A stretch of DNA of 64,000 bases from Ascidiaceihabitans sp. (GCA_028825475.1 JAPKAB010000001.1:1-64000), one strand, 5' to 3'; shown: positions 1-8,402, counted from the first letter of the stretch. The notes: generated by a model from the sequence alone, not told the origin. Program-made: numbers and translations.

Positions 1-136
1 TGCTATCCTCGCCACGCAGCCCGTCCAGCACAATGCGGATTTATCCTTCGGATGAATACTGCTTGCGGGTTGCTCGCTTGATGTCCTTGACCAGCTTCTC
101 GCCAGGGCTTTTGCGTGTTCCAGTTGTCTGTCTCAT
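1..136 (-). pseudogene. IS3-family transposase OrfA, 5' fragment with in-frame stop
   Basis: The minus strand from 136 starts with ATG behind a GAGGAG ribosome site and encodes MRQTTGTRKSPGEK, then an RATRKQYSSE segment. This is the N-terminus of the helix-turn-helix OrfA protein of IS3-type elements, which binds the element ends. After SSE the family has EKIRIVLDGL; here a TAA stop at 41-43 replaces the lysine codon, and IRIVLDGLRGEDS continues in the same frame to the window edge. The gene is therefore broken by a nonsense change and also cut off by the edge. The left end of the element probably lies within about 137-240. The family call is from memory of the protein motif. Confidence 0.85.
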
Positions 137-671
137 GTTCCACTCCTCAGTGGTTACAATGAGCAACAAACACTCTCTTAGCAAATACCGATATTTGAAC
201 CCATGTGTGCTGACGTCAGACATATTAAGGGTTCCCTAACCTATCTGAGCGGTCACAGGAGCATCACTGGCTACCCACTGGAGTCACAAACAAGAGTTGT
301 CAGCCTCCGCTACAACAGCAACCAGTAAGCCTGTGTGCGCATGTGAAGATCAGTCAGTAAACATCCTTGGTATTACTTCAACACCATCCATCGTAACACT
401 TGAGAAAACTTTGCATGCGATCTGATACATATTGCTACCCTCCACGTCGCAGCGGTTGCATGTGGCTCTCTGGCGTACTTCATAGGCCACAGAGCTGACG
501 TGGAGCAAATACGGGAAGTCTACTGGCCATTTTTAGTGTGTCAAACTGAGAGCAGCGACTTCTAGATACAGCAAATTATAAACACTTGCATATTTATGCA
601 ATCAGGAACATGGTAATACTTAATAGTCAAATTGGTGATACTTTTTATTCACCTCGATTGAGGGACAAACA
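137..671. other. intergenic stretch, no gene seen
   Basis: No reading frame here looks like a protein I know. The stretch should contain the terminal repeat of the IS3 element close to 137-240. It also contains a nested inverted repeat: CTCCACGTC at 440-448 pairs with GACGTGGAG at 497-505, and TGTGGC at 461-466 pairs with GCCACA at 486-491. The rest is AT-rich with no visible structure. Confidence 0.5.
440..505. repeat. nested inverted repeat
   Basis: A 9-bp outer arm pair (440-448 with 497-505) encloses a 6-bp inner pair (461-466 with 486-491). Such a two-step foldback could be a transcript hairpin or a remnant recombination site. I do not see the RYYYAAC/GTTRRRY core sites that an integron attC would have. 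No function is assigned. Confidence 0.45.
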
Positions 672-745
672 TACCTCGTGCAGGTAGTTGCATCAAAGGC
701 TCGTCAGTAAGTCTATCAGCAGGCTGGACGCTCTAAGCAGAGCAA
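672..745. repeat. accessory-region repeat, copy 1 (partial)
   Basis: This is the shortest and most diverged of three related copies; the others are at 1689-1796 and 2672-2785. It shares the CTCGTGCA, GCTCxTCAGTAAG, CTATCAGCA and CTGGAxGxTCTAAG blocks but lacks the 3' hairpin of the other two. It ends about 25 bp before the start of the GYD-domain gene. Confidence 0.75.
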
Positions 746-770
746 TAACATAATAGAAGGAGTTTCAAAA

Positions 771-1100
771 ATGGGTAAATACTTGGTTCGGGCAACCTAC
801 AATGGTAGTGGCTTCAAAGGGATGATTTCCAACCCATCTGACCGAGGTGAAGCAATCAAGGGAATGACTGCGGCGCTTGGCATTACAACCGAGTGCATCT
901 ACTTCTCTCCATCAACTGGCGAAGCAATAATGATCATAGATTCAGACGCTGAAAAAAACGCCAGATTGATGATGGTTGTAATGTCATCGGATACATTCAC
1001 AGGCGGCTCCATGATTGATCTTATCGACACCGATAGTATGCTGTCAGCCATGCAAGACTCTGGATCGTTGCTTGGAACCTACAAATCCGCAGCCGACTAG
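771..1100 (+). CDS. GYD domain-containing protein
   Basis: The 109-residue product opens with MGKYLVRATYNGSGFKGM and has a compact ferredoxin-like layout of alternating strands and helices. This matches small GYD-family proteins, whose members start with a KYL..xxY strand followed by a GxKGL turn. Their biochemical role is not known. The start at 771 is well supported by AGAAGGAG nine bases upstream. There is no signal peptide or membrane segment, so it should be cytoplasmic. It is the first of two small plus-strand genes (next at 1165) between repeat copies 1 and 2. The family call is by motif memory and moderately sure; no function is implied. Confidence 0.75.
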   Translation: MGKYLVRATYNGSGFKGMISNPSDRGEAIKGMTAALGITTECIYFSPSTGEAIMIIDSDAEKNARLMMVVMSSDTFTGGSMIDLIDTDSMLSAMQDSGSLLGTYKSAAD

Positions 1101-1164
1101 AAGACTGATTTTCTAGCATACATCATGGGCTGTGGTGTTGAGATACAATATCAGGAGAGTAAAA

Positions 1165-1575
1165 ATGGTAGAAAACTTTGGGGGTTCACTGAACCTAGTA
1201 ACTTGGATTGTTCTTTTTATAGGCGCTGCCTTTTACAGTTACAGATGCCTTTTTCAGACAAAAGCCTTCAACGACCAATATGGTTTTGGAGACAGCGGCA
1301 TATTTATGACCCGCTTTGCAGGTACCCAAGTTGGTGCAGCGGCAATTATATCATTAGCCTTATTGATTAATGGCCCTGAAGGTTCTTGGGCTTTTGTGGC
1401 TTGGGGCTGGACACAATCACTATTAGCTGCCGTTTTCGGCTTTCGCACTATCAACAGTGATTGGGCTAATATAGAGGGTGTAAAGGCAACGGCTGAAGGT
1501 TATCTCGCTCCTATAGTCTTTTTGATACTGAACACGGTTCTTCTGATTAACATGGGTGATATTCTTTACGGATAA
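1165..1575 (+). CDS. small integral membrane protein, unknown
   Basis: I take ATG 1165 as the start because AGGAGAG lies seven bases upstream; the upstream in-frame ATG at 1132 has no such site. The 136-residue product has about four hydrophobic segments: LVTWIVLFIGAAFY near the N-terminus, one around AAAIISLALLI, one around WAFVAWGWTQSLLAAVFGF, and LAPIVFLILNTVLLI near the C-terminus. It is probably a four-helix inner-membrane protein. I do not recognise the family. It follows the GYD gene by 64 bp in the same direction and may be cotranscribed with it. Repeat copy 2 begins 113 bp downstream. Confidence 0.7.
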   Translation: MVENFGGSLNLVTWIVLFIGAAFYSYRCLFQTKAFNDQYGFGDSGIFMTRFAGTQVGAAAIISLALLINGPEGSWAFVAWGWTQSLLAAVFGFRTINSDWANIEGVKATAEGYLAPIVFLILNTVLLINMGDILYG

Positions 1576-1688
1576 CCGAAAACTTCAAAATTATCTTGTC
1601 AAAGAAGGTGGCATTTTTGTGGAAAAGCACCCGTATGACTCAAATAAAACGAGCCGATGATGATGTCATCTAATCAAGTTCTAAACTC

Positions 1689-1796
1689 TAGCAAGTGGTG
1701 GCATAAGCGGCTCCTCAGTAAGCCTATCAGCAAACTGGATGTTCTAGGTTAACAACTGGGGTGGTCAATCGCAGGACTGTGGAGTGACCACCTCAG
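1689..1796. repeat. accessory-region repeat, copy 2
   Basis: About 106 bp align almost base for base with 2679-2783, with roughly five substitutions. The 3' part forms a hairpin: GGGTGGTCA (1759-1767) pairs with TGACCACCT (1785-1793). A second small foldback, GGCT...AGCC, lies near the 5' end. Read on the minus strand the copy has GAGGAG six bases before an ATG at 1704-1702, but the frame that follows closes after seven codons. It separates the plus-strand gene pair 771-1575 from the pair at 1865-2612. Confidence 0.9.
1759..1793. terminator. hairpin of repeat copy 2, possible terminator
   Basis: Nine-base arms with one G-T pair enclose a 17-base loop. There is no T-run after the stem on the plus strand. 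It could end transcripts of the 1165 gene or be part of a repeat-specific recombination structure. Confidence 0.4.
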
Positions 1797-1864
1797 CCCT
1801 TACTCTATATGAGAGCCAATAGGAGCATCTCTCCAAAAGTGTTCTATTCACAAACAACACACCT

Positions 1865-2176
1865 TTAAGTGTCTTCAGTGTCTCTCTTGCGTTCATACTC
1901 ATCTAAGTTGGCCTCCATCATAGCCTCATGTCTTGCAGCCTGACGGATCAGGGCGAGACCTAAAACCCATCCTATGACTGATGCACCAATTCCGAAGAGT
2001 ATCTCGTTACGCACTATCCAAGCGGGTTCTCCAAAACTGTGGTCTAGGTATGCAGCCGAGAAACCAAACAAGGAAACAAACGTCATGAGAATAATCAAAA
2101 ACACTCCGTAGCCCTTTTTGAACTTTGGAAATACGGCGGCCAAGGCCACAATGATCAACTTGATAATTATGCTCAT
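1865..2176 (-). CDS. small membrane protein, unknown
   Basis: The 103-residue product begins MSIIIKLIIVALAAVF, has a second hydrophobic stretch (YGVFLIILMTFVSLFGFSA) and a third (LFGIGASVIGWVLGLALI), then a charged tail rich in R, E and D. This suggests a three-helix membrane protein with a cytoplasmic C-terminal tail. I cannot name a family. The start has only a weak AGAAG site. It is transcribed against its neighbours, diverging from the lipoprotein gene at 2250 and pointing toward repeat copy 2. Its coding status rests on length, hydrophobic pattern and lack of a better overlapping frame. Confidence 0.6.
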   Translation of the reverse strand: MSIIIKLIIVALAAVFPKFKKGYGVFLIILMTFVSLFGFSAAYLDHSFGEPAWIVRNEILFGIGASVIGWVLGLALIRQAARHEAMMEANLDEYERKRDTEDT

Positions 2177-2249
2177 GTCTTCTGGCCTTTTTCTTTAATT
2201 CGATGCACAGTGAACTCTTATAGATGTAAGAGATATTATGGAGAAAAAA

Positions 2250-2612
2250 ATGAATAAGAGCTTTATATTTTTACCAGCAGTCATGTTAATTGTATCTGCA
2301 TGTTCTGGCCCTGATGTCTCAACACGGGTTACCAGCAGTTTAAGCAGAGGCGTTCTGGCCGTTGAGCAAAAAGTTCAAGGCAAAGCCATCATTATGACTC
2401 CAAACATTGAAGACATTACAGATAAAGGATTTAATATCCGATATATAGAGTTGTCATTTGGTTCAGGAGTGCCTGAAAGTATAAGAGATTTGGCGATTGA
2501 TCAGTGTGAATCTACTGGTAAGGTTGCAGTGTTCATGGGCAATTCACGTGGACTTGTTCAATTTAATACCGTGAAGGCTCACTACGAGTGCAGAGAAATT
2601 CAATCCAGCTAA
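2250..2612 (+). CDS. putative lipoprotein, unknown
   Basis: The product starts MNKSFIFLPAVMLIVSACSG, a short lipoprotein signal with lipobox VSAC and the lipid-carrying cysteine at residue 18. I choose ATG 2250 rather than 2238 because GGAG at 2239-2242 sits about seven bases before it and the shorter form gives a normal signal peptide. The mature part of about 103 residues has two later cysteines (in DQCES and YECRE) that could form a disulfide. No +2 aspartate is seen, so outer-membrane sorting is likely by the usual rule. The family is not recognised. It ends 60 bp before repeat copy 3. Confidence 0.7.
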   Translation: MNKSFIFLPAVMLIVSACSGPDVSTRVTSSLSRGVLAVEQKVQGKAIIMTPNIEDITDKGFNIRYIELSFGSGVPESIRDLAIDQCESTGKVAVFMGNSRGLVQFNTVKAHYECREIQSS

Positions 2613-2671
2613 ACCTCGTTGAGTTTTATTTAAGTCTAACTCACTAATTTGTAACTAGTACTGCGGGTATG

Positions 2672-2785
2672 TCTCGTGCAAGTGATGGCATAAGCGGCTC
2701 CTCAGTAAGCCTATCAGCAAACTGGACGTTCTAAGTTAACAACTAAGGTGGTCAATCGCAGGACTGTGGAGTGACCACCTCAGTG
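2672..2785. repeat. accessory-region repeat, copy 3
   Basis: This is the longest of the three copies. It starts with the TCTCGTGCA block shared with copy 1 and ends with the hairpin shared with copy 2. AGGTGGTCA (2746-2754) pairs perfectly with TGACCACCT (2772-2780); where copy 2 has a G-T pair, this copy has A-T, so pairing is kept despite the substitution. On the minus strand GAGGAG precedes an ATG at 2691-2689, opening a frame of only 15 codons. Confidence 0.9.
2746..2780. terminator. hairpin of repeat copy 3, possible terminator
   Basis: Perfect nine-base arms around a 17-base loop, same position within the repeat as the hairpin of copy 2. No T-run follows, so a role as terminator for the lipoprotein gene is only possible, not shown. 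Confidence 0.4.
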
Positions 2786-2878
2786 AAATCTTTAACTTGG
2801 CTACCCACCAGCAAAACGGGCAAAATAGATTTGTTCTGATATGAATCTAAGGTTCCACGCTCCCTCATAAGCACCTTA

Positions 2879-3037
2879 CAGGCTCACATGTGGTACAACA
2901 TTGCGTCTGCTAATGGTCAGGATCAGGCAGGTGGATACTGTGATGAAAGAGCAGGTCTTATGACCCCAGCAGCAATAGAGAAAGCCCAAGCTATGGCTCG
3001 TGAGTGTGTCCGTCGTCAGGGTTTTTGGCACCAATAG
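2879..3037 (+). pseudogene. Sel1-repeat protein, C-terminal remnant
   Basis: From 2879 one frame reads QAHMWYNIASANGQDQAGGY, then CDERAGLMTPAAIEKAQAMA, then RECVRRQGFWHQ and a stop. This is the typical last repeat and tail of secreted Sel1-like repeat proteins of Rhodobacterales, which read AHMWYNIASANG followed by RDERAxLMTPAxIEKAQAMARECM. Upstream the same frame soon meets a stop (2837-2839) and no earlier repeats, signal or start are present, so only the tail of the gene is left. It marks this region as a place of insertion and decay. Confidence 0.75.
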
Positions 3038-3629
3038 GGGCTTAAACTAAGAGAGAGTTTGGCTCATCTGGTTAGTTGCATTATGCGGCGCGTTGTCTGT
3101 GATGCAAGCGTCGCGTTTCGAGTGTCCTTCGTTTGATCCTTTTCCTTTGTTTTGAGATGGCTTTGTCTCGTAAAAAGACAAATGTAGGGCAGCAGCAACA
3201 TTTTGAGTGTGGAGTAGCTTGGGGAGGGGAACACACTGCAACAAGCGGGCATTACAAATTTTCTTATTGCTGCAAAGTAGCAGATGTAGCGAATGTAGCG
3301 GGGATAGGCCGACGAATACCCGTTTTCTCGTTTGCAGACCAAAAGGTTATCAACACGTCAAACGCTTTAAATTCAAGGCTTACGCTCACGCGCGCGTCAG
3401 TGTGTTCACTGTGTAATTTGGCATTACGTGAAAAGGCACAATTTGATTTTCAGCTCATTTAACTACTGAACACTCAGCCGTGAATGCATAGGATTATGTG
3501 AATATGCCTACCCTACAATAATCCTTACCCGGGGGGGGGTGGCAAAGCTCAAAGGGTGTATAATTGGGTGGATATAATTCAAAGATGTTACATTTAAGTA
3601 AACATAATCAATCATTTGTTCGATTTATA
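3038..3629. other. intergenic stretch with decayed DNA, no gene supported
   Basis: Several overlapping short open frames occur on both strands between about 3047 and 3462, but none has a ribosome site, a plausible domain or a codon pattern like the neighbours. A run of nine G follows CCC at 3531-3539. The stretch ends at the 3' side of the tRNA-Leu gene, where integrating elements commonly insert. I could not find a second copy of the tRNA end in the window. Confidence 0.5.
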
Positions 3630-3715
3630 TGGTGCGGCTGAGAAGACTCGAACTTCCACGGGTGTTACCCCACAGCGACCTCAACGCTGCGCGTCTACCA
3701 TTCCGCCACAGCCGC
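3630..3715 (-). tRNA. tRNA-Leu (anticodon GAG)
   Basis: Read on the minus strand from 3715 the sequence starts GCGGCTG and ends CAGCCGCACCA, giving a seven-pair acceptor stem and an encoded CCA. The anticodon arm is CAGCG, loop TTGAGGT, CGCTG, so the anticodon is GAG, which reads CUC and CUU leucine codons. The long variable arm (around GTGGGGTAACACCC) is as expected for a class II leucine tRNA, and GTTCGAGTC is the T loop. Its 3' end faces the accessory DNA at lower coordinates. Confidence 0.97.
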
Positions 3716-3882
3716 ACTTTGAGGTTAGTAGCGGTGATCTAGCCCCTCGAAGCAGGGATGTGAACCCCAAATATTTTACAATTCCCTTTAGGTCACATTC
3801 TTTGCGCGATGCCCCTCACAGATAAACTAAAAAGCTGGGTTGCAAACTGCGCTGGCCGCAACGATCTTAAGGGGACCCTCAT

Positions 3883-4566
3883 ATGGATACCCAAAGAAAA
3901 ATGACCACAGAACAATCTAAAACCACAGTCGATGTAACAATTGTGTCAGATGTCATGTGTCCGTGGTGCGTAATTGGGTATCGCCAGCTTGAGCAAGCCA
4001 TGATCGACACGGGCATCGACGCTCACATCCGTTGGGAACCGTTTGAACTGAACCCTGACATGCCAGTGACAGGACAGAATACATCCGAACACATCCAGCA
4101 AAAATATGGCAGCACACCCGAACAGTCCGAACAGTCGCGTTCACAGATGAAAACACTGGGCGAAAGCCTGGGTTTTGCATTCGACTGGACCCCAGGAAGC
4201 CGCATGTGGAACACCTTCATCACCCACCAATTGCTCGAATTTGCATTGGCAGAGGGAAAACAGCACGCATTGAAGATGGCACTGTTTGAGGCACATTTCA
4301 CTGTTCAAAGCGATTTGTCCCAACCTGACGTTTTAATAAGCATCGCATCCTCTGTTGGACTGGATGCAAGCAAAGCCAAACATATCATTGAAAGCAGTGA
4401 ACTGGGCGCGATCACACGTGAAAAACAACAGTATTGGCAAGCACGCGGCATCTCTGGCGTGCCATCGATGATCTTTGGTGGGAAATATCTGGTAACTGGG
4501 GCGCAGGGCGTCGCCGCCTATTCGGACATTTTGCAACGCGCAGCTTCTGACGCGGCAACTGCGTAA
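3883..4566 (+). CDS. DsbA family oxidoreductase (FrnE-like)
   Basis: The 227-residue protein has a thioredoxin fold with the redox motif CPWC at residues 26-29 in [12 protein letters not shown], a long helical insertion (about 65-185), and a cis-proline loop at SGVPSMIF (Pro194). This is the layout of the DSBA-like FrnE group, cytoplasmic thiol oxidoreductases or isomerases rather than periplasmic DsbA; no signal peptide is present. The start at 3883 has AAGGGGA about eight bases upstream. Its TAA stop overlaps the lipB start by one base, so the two are translated as a pair, although a functional link is not obvious. The precise substrate is unknown. Confidence 0.9.
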   Translation: MDTQRKMTTEQSKTTVDVTIVSDVMCPWCVIGYRQLEQAMIDTGIDAHIRWEPFELNPDMPVTGQNTSEHIQQKYGSTPEQSEQSRSQMKTLGESLGFAFDWTPGSRMWNTFITHQLLEFALAEGKQHALKMALFEAHFTVQSDLSQPDVLISIASSVGLDASKAKHIIESSELGAITREKQQYWQARGISGVPSMIFGGKYLVTGAQGVAAYSDILQRAASDAATA

Positions 4567-5213
4567 TGGTTGAGTGGATCACCAGCACAGGCCTGACCGA
4601 TTTTCGCGAGGCTGAGGCGTGGATGGAGGCACGCGTTGCCGATATTCACAAAGGTGTCGCTGATGAATGCATCTGGCTTGTTGAGCACCCTGCCCTTTAT
4701 ACCGCAGGCACATCTGCCAAATCAGAGGATTTGACTGATCCTGATCGCTTTCCCGTTTTCGATACAAAACGCGGTGGGCAGTATACCTATCACGGTCCAG
4801 GACAGCGCGTGGCCTACACACTGTTAGATGTGGGCAAACGTGGTCATGATGTGCGCCTATTCGTGCAACAGCTCGAGGCATGGGTGATCGGAGCCTTGAA
4901 AGAATTCAATGTCCACGGTGCCATCCGCGAGGGGCGTGTTGGCGTCTGGGTAGAGCGACCTGACAAACCACTGACGCCCTCAGGAAACATCGCAGAGGAC
5001 AAGATTGCGGCCATTGGAATTCGTCTGCGCAAGTGGATTAGCTTTCATGGTATCTCCATCAATGTGGAACCGAATCTTAGTCATTTTGACGGGATCGTCC
5101 CCTGCGGAATCACCCAACACGGTGTTACATCACTGGTCGATTTGGGCTTACCCGTGACAATGGATGACGTGGATGTTGCCCTTAAGAAAAGTCTAAGTAC
5201 CGTCTTCAACTAA
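4566..5213 (+). CDS. lipB: lipoyl(octanoyl) transferase LipB
   Basis: LipB moves the octanoyl group from acyl carrier protein to the lipoyl domains of 2-oxoacid dehydrogenases and the glycine cleavage H protein, the first step of lipoate assembly. The 215-residue protein has the full set of motifs: the [12 protein letters not shown] loop (69-80), KIAAIGIR with the catalytic lysine 146, and PCGI with the catalytic cysteine 180. Length is normal for the family. ATG 4566 overlaps the previous gene's stop by one base. LipA is not in the window. Confidence 0.97.
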   Translation: MVEWITSTGLTDFREAEAWMEARVADIHKGVADECIWLVEHPALYTAGTSAKSEDLTDPDRFPVFDTKRGGQYTYHGPGQRVAYTLLDVGKRGHDVRLFVQQLEAWVIGALKEFNVHGAIREGRVGVWVERPDKPLTPSGNIAEDKIAAIGIRLRKWISFHGISINVEPNLSHFDGIVPCGITQHGVTSLVDLGLPVTMDDVDVALKKSLSTVFN

Positions 5214-5344
5214 CGTAGATAATTAATTTACCGATGCCTGATAGCCCTTTCAGCAACGTTTGACACAGTATCTTCAAAACACCGCCGCTTTATCGCCTTG
5301 TTTTCCGATGATGTCTGCCTCAACGGACCTTTAAGGGTAATCAG

Positions 5345-6379
5345 ATGTACGATAAATTGGATGGTCTATTTTTAGACAACAGAAAATGCGGAACTCCAGC
5401 GATTGGATTTAGCCAAAAGAACAACAGTTCTTCGGGTGCCACGTCTTTGCGCAACGCAACCAACAATCCTGTGTCACTAAAGGGAATCGAAATTTGGTCC
5501 ACCACATCGGGTCAATTACACCGCTTTGATCAGAACGAAAACTTGCCAGCACGCAGTGCAATCCGGTTGGACCAATTAACCTGCACCAAAGACACGCCTT
5601 TCGACGCGTTGATTTTGGTAAACCGCGATACTCAGGAATATGTTTCAAAGGTGGGCTTTGACGCTTTGCCGTCGAACTTTCCTGGCGTAATGCCTATAGG
5701 CGGCTGGCAGCAGAAGAAACGCATGCCCGCAGATCAAAGCATCCCATGCTTTACAGCTGGCACAATTGTCGCAACCCGCGAAGGCGAAAAACGGATCGAA
5801 GATCTGCGCCCAGGCGATCATGTTGTGACCCGCGATTCCGGTTTTGTTCAAATTCAAGCAATCAGCCAGCAAAGCTATTCGCCAGCCGAACAGCGCCTGA
5901 ACATTGATTTCCGCCCCATCGTCATTCCCGCAGGAACATTCAGCAACACACGCGATCTACATCTTTCGCCTGCACACCGCCTGATGGTGACTGACAGCCA
6001 AGCGGAATTGCTGTTTGGATCTTCAGAGGTTCTAGTCGCAGCCAAAACTGCACTCAGCTACGCTTGGGTTCACCAACAACCTGCAAATTTTGACGTGACA
6101 TATTATCACATTTTGCTCCCGACCCACGAGCTGATGATGGTTGAAGAAATGTGGGCAGAAAGCCTATTCTTGGGCGACATGCCTGAACGCGTCCTTGAAA
6201 CGGGTAAAATTTGGGAAACTTTGGATGGTTTCGACATGAGTAAAGCCATTCATAAAGACACAATTCGTCCCGTTTTGCGCGGACATGAAGCACGCTCTCT
6301 TATGCATCGTTTGCCCGACTGCATCGACAAAGTGGCAGCAAAACAAGCCCCGAACGAATTTTTTTTAGCTGCGGCTTAG
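5345..6379 (+). CDS. Hint domain-containing protein
   Basis: A 344-residue protein with an N-terminal beta-rich part (1-130) and a Hedgehog/intein-type Hint domain from about 133. The domain opens with SIPCFTAGT, with the splice-type cysteine at 135, then the IEDLRPGDHVVTRD motif and LSPAHRLMV further on. Hint domains can cleave the peptide bond before this cysteine, so self-processing near residue 134-135 is possible. In Rhodobacterales such domains are common in secreted or surface proteins, often without a known partner. I see no signal peptide. It stands alone between lipB and ctaD. Confidence 0.85.
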   Translation: MYDKLDGLFLDNRKCGTPAIGFSQKNNSSSGATSLRNATNNPVSLKGIEIWSTTSGQLHRFDQNENLPARSAIRLDQLTCTKDTPFDALILVNRDTQEYVSKVGFDALPSNFPGVMPIGGWQQKKRMPADQSIPCFTAGTIVATREGEKRIEDLRPGDHVVTRDSGFVQIQAISQQSYSPAEQRLNIDFRPIVIPAGTFSNTRDLHLSPAHRLMVTDSQAELLFGSSEVLVAAKTALSYAWVHQQPANFDVTYYHILLPTHELMMVEEMWAESLFLGDMPERVLETGKIWETLDGFDMSKAIHKDTIRPVLRGHEARSLMHRLPDCIDKVAAKQAPNEFFLAAA

Positions 6380-6671
6380 TCGCAAACCACTCGATAGCGA
6401 AGTTCAGAGTCACCAGAATTTTCCAAACAAGCCCGTGCTTCACGCGGCCTTTTCTCCGCCGGCAATTAAATCGGTGGGTTCAAGCGACGAGGGCAGTTGA
6501 TTCTGGAGCCCTCGCCAAACTGTGACCCTTCCGAACAATCGCGACAATATTTCGCGCATGTTTGGTCATCTCAGTCATTGCTCATAAAGGTTTGCTCCAT
6601 TAGAACCGCGAGGAATCCTTCGCAACGAACAGCTTGTTGTGAATTTCTTTATAATGTCAGGAGGCAACCCT

Positions 6672-8345
6672 ATGGCAGACGCAGCCATCCACGGGCAAGA
6701 CCACGAAGATAACCGTGGGTTCTTTACCCGCTGGTTTATGTCCACAAACCACAAAGACATCGGTATTCTATATCTGATCGTCTCAGCCCTCGTTGGCTTT
6801 GTATCCGTAGCATTCACCGTCTACATGCGGTTGGAGCTTATGGACCCAGGCGTTCAGTACATGTGTATGGAAGGCGCGCGTTTCTTCGCAGACTCCTCCT
6901 CACTTTGTACTCCAAACGGACACCTGTGGAACGTTTTGATTACTGGCCACGGCATCTTGATGATGTTCTTCGTGGTTATTCCGGCGCTATTCGGCGGTTT
7001 TGGTAACTACTTTATGCCATTGCAAATCGGTGCGCCTGACATGGCATTCCCACGTATGAACAACTTGTCCTTCTGGATGTATGTTGCTGGTACAACATTG
7101 GCGATCTGCTCTGTTATCTCACCTGGTGGGAACGGTCAGCTTGGTTCTGGTGTGGGTTGGGTTTTGTACCCACCGTTGTCAGTACGTGAAGGCGGCATGT
7201 CTATGGACCTCGCAATCTTTGCGGTCCACGTTTCTGGTGCCTCATCCATCCTTGGTGCGATCAACATGATCACAACATTCCTAAACATGCGTGCTCCTGG
7301 CATGACATTGTTCAAGGTTCCGTTGTTCTCATGGTCAATCTTTGTGACCTCTTGGTTGATCCTGTTGTCCTTGCCTGTTTTGGCTGGCGCGATCACCATG
7401 TTGCTGATGGACCGTAACTTTGGCTTCACATTCTTTGATCCAGCAGGCGGTGGCGATCCGGTCTTGTACCAACACATCCTGTGGTTCTTTGGACACCCTG
7501 AAGTGTACATCATCATTCTTCCAGGCTTTGGTATCATCTCTCACGTGATCTCAACATTCGCACGCAAGCCGATCTTCGGTTACTTGCCAATGGTATGGGC
7601 GATCATCGCGATTGGTGTTCTGGGCTTCGTCGTATGGGCACACCACATGTACACGGTTGGTATGTCACTGAACCAACAAGCCTACTTCATGCTCGCAACG
7701 ATGGTTATTGCGGTCCCAACGGGGGTCAAAGTGTTCTCATGGATTGCAACCATGTGGGGTGGCTCGATTGAGTTCAAAACACCAATGCTATGGGCTTTCG
7801 GCTTCTTGTTCTTGTTCACCGTCGGTGGCGTTACAGGTATCGTTCTGTCCCAAGCAGCTGTGGACCGTTACTACCACGACACATATTATGTTGTGGCACA
7901 CTTCCACTACGTGATGAGTTTGGGTGCGGTCTTTACAATCTTTGCAGGGGTCTACTTCTACCTGCCGAAGATGACAGGTCGCATGTACCCTGAATGGGCT
8001 GGTAAACTACACTTCTGGATGATGTTCATCGGTGCAAACCTTACCTTCTTCCCACAGCACTTCTTGGGTCGTCAGGGTATGCCACGTCGTTACATCGACT
8101 ATCCTGAGCAGTTTGCATACTGGAACGAATGGTCCTCATGGGGCGCGTTCCTAAGCTTTGCATCCTTCATCTTCTTCTTCGGGATCATTGCCTACACATT
8201 GCTACGCGGTGCTAAGGCAACTGAAGCGAACCCATGGAACGAATACGCGGACACCCTGGAATGGACTTTGCCAAGCCCACCCCCAGAGCACACGTTCGAA
8301 ATTCTTCCAAAGCAAGAAGACTGGGACAAACAGCACAGCCACTAA
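6672..8345 (+). CDS. ctaD: cytochrome c oxidase subunit I
   Basis: This is the catalytic subunit of an aa3-type terminal oxidase, which reduces oxygen to water and pumps protons across the inner membrane. I place the start at ATG 6672 because AGGAGG lies seven bases before it and MADAAIHG is the usual N-terminus in relatives; the frame upstream to 6639 is not needed. The 557 residues carry the twelve-helix core with the CuB ligands in [14 protein letters not shown] and WAHHMYTVG and the heme ligands in VAHFHYVMS. The tyrosine of GHPEVY makes the His-Tyr cross-link in this family. A strong terminator follows at once. ctaC and ctaE are not adjacent here. Confidence 0.98.
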   Translation: MADAAIHGQDHEDNRGFFTRWFMSTNHKDIGILYLIVSALVGFVSVAFTVYMRLELMDPGVQYMCMEGARFFADSSSLCTPNGHLWNVLITGHGILMMFFVVIPALFGGFGNYFMPLQIGAPDMAFPRMNNLSFWMYVAGTTLAICSVISPGGNGQLGSGVGWVLYPPLSVREGGMSMDLAIFAVHVSGASSILGAINMITTFLNMRAPGMTLFKVPLFSWSIFVTSWLILLSLPVLAGAITMLLMDRNFGFTFFDPAGGGDPVLYQHILWFFGHPEVYIIILPGFGIISHVISTFARKPIFGYLPMVWAIIAIGVLGFVVWAHHMYTVGMSLNQQAYFMLATMVIAVPTGVKVFSWIATMWGGSIEFKTPMLWAFGFLFLFTVGGVTGIVLSQAAVDRYYHDTYYVVAHFHYVMSLGAVFTIFAGVYFYLPKMTGRMYPEWAGKLHFWMMFIGANLTFFPQHFLGRQGMPRRYIDYPEQFAYWNEWSSWGAFLSFASFIFFFGIIAYTLLRGAKATEANPWNEYADTLEWTLPSPPPEHTFEILPKQEDWDKQHSH

Positions 8346-8368
8346 TTGGCTAGGTTGATTTAAGAAAC

Positions 8369-8402
8369 AAAAGGCTCCAACAGCGGTTGGGGCCTTTTTT
8401 TC
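8369..8402 (+). terminator. rho-independent terminator after ctaD
   Basis: AAAAGGCTCCAAC at 8369-8381 pairs with GTTGGGGCCTTTT at 8385-8397 with one G-T pair, and a T-run follows. It starts 24 bp after the ctaD stop. Confidence 0.9.

Noticed and set aside
672-2785. Integron cassette array with attC sites
   Set aside because: The repeats lack the RYYYAAC and GTTRRRY core sites, one gene is in reverse orientation, and no integrase gene is in the window.
3064-3462. Overlapping open frames of 65-109 codons on both strands
   Set aside because: No ribosome sites, no recognisable domains, and frames on both strands overlap each other; they look like chance frames in non-coding DNA.
3531-3539. Run of nine G as a phase-variation tract
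   Set aside because: It lies outside any supported gene or promoter; nothing suggests a switch.
7136-7537. 133-codon minus-strand frame inside ctaD
   Set aside because: Antisense shadow of a highly conserved gene, no ribosome site or family.
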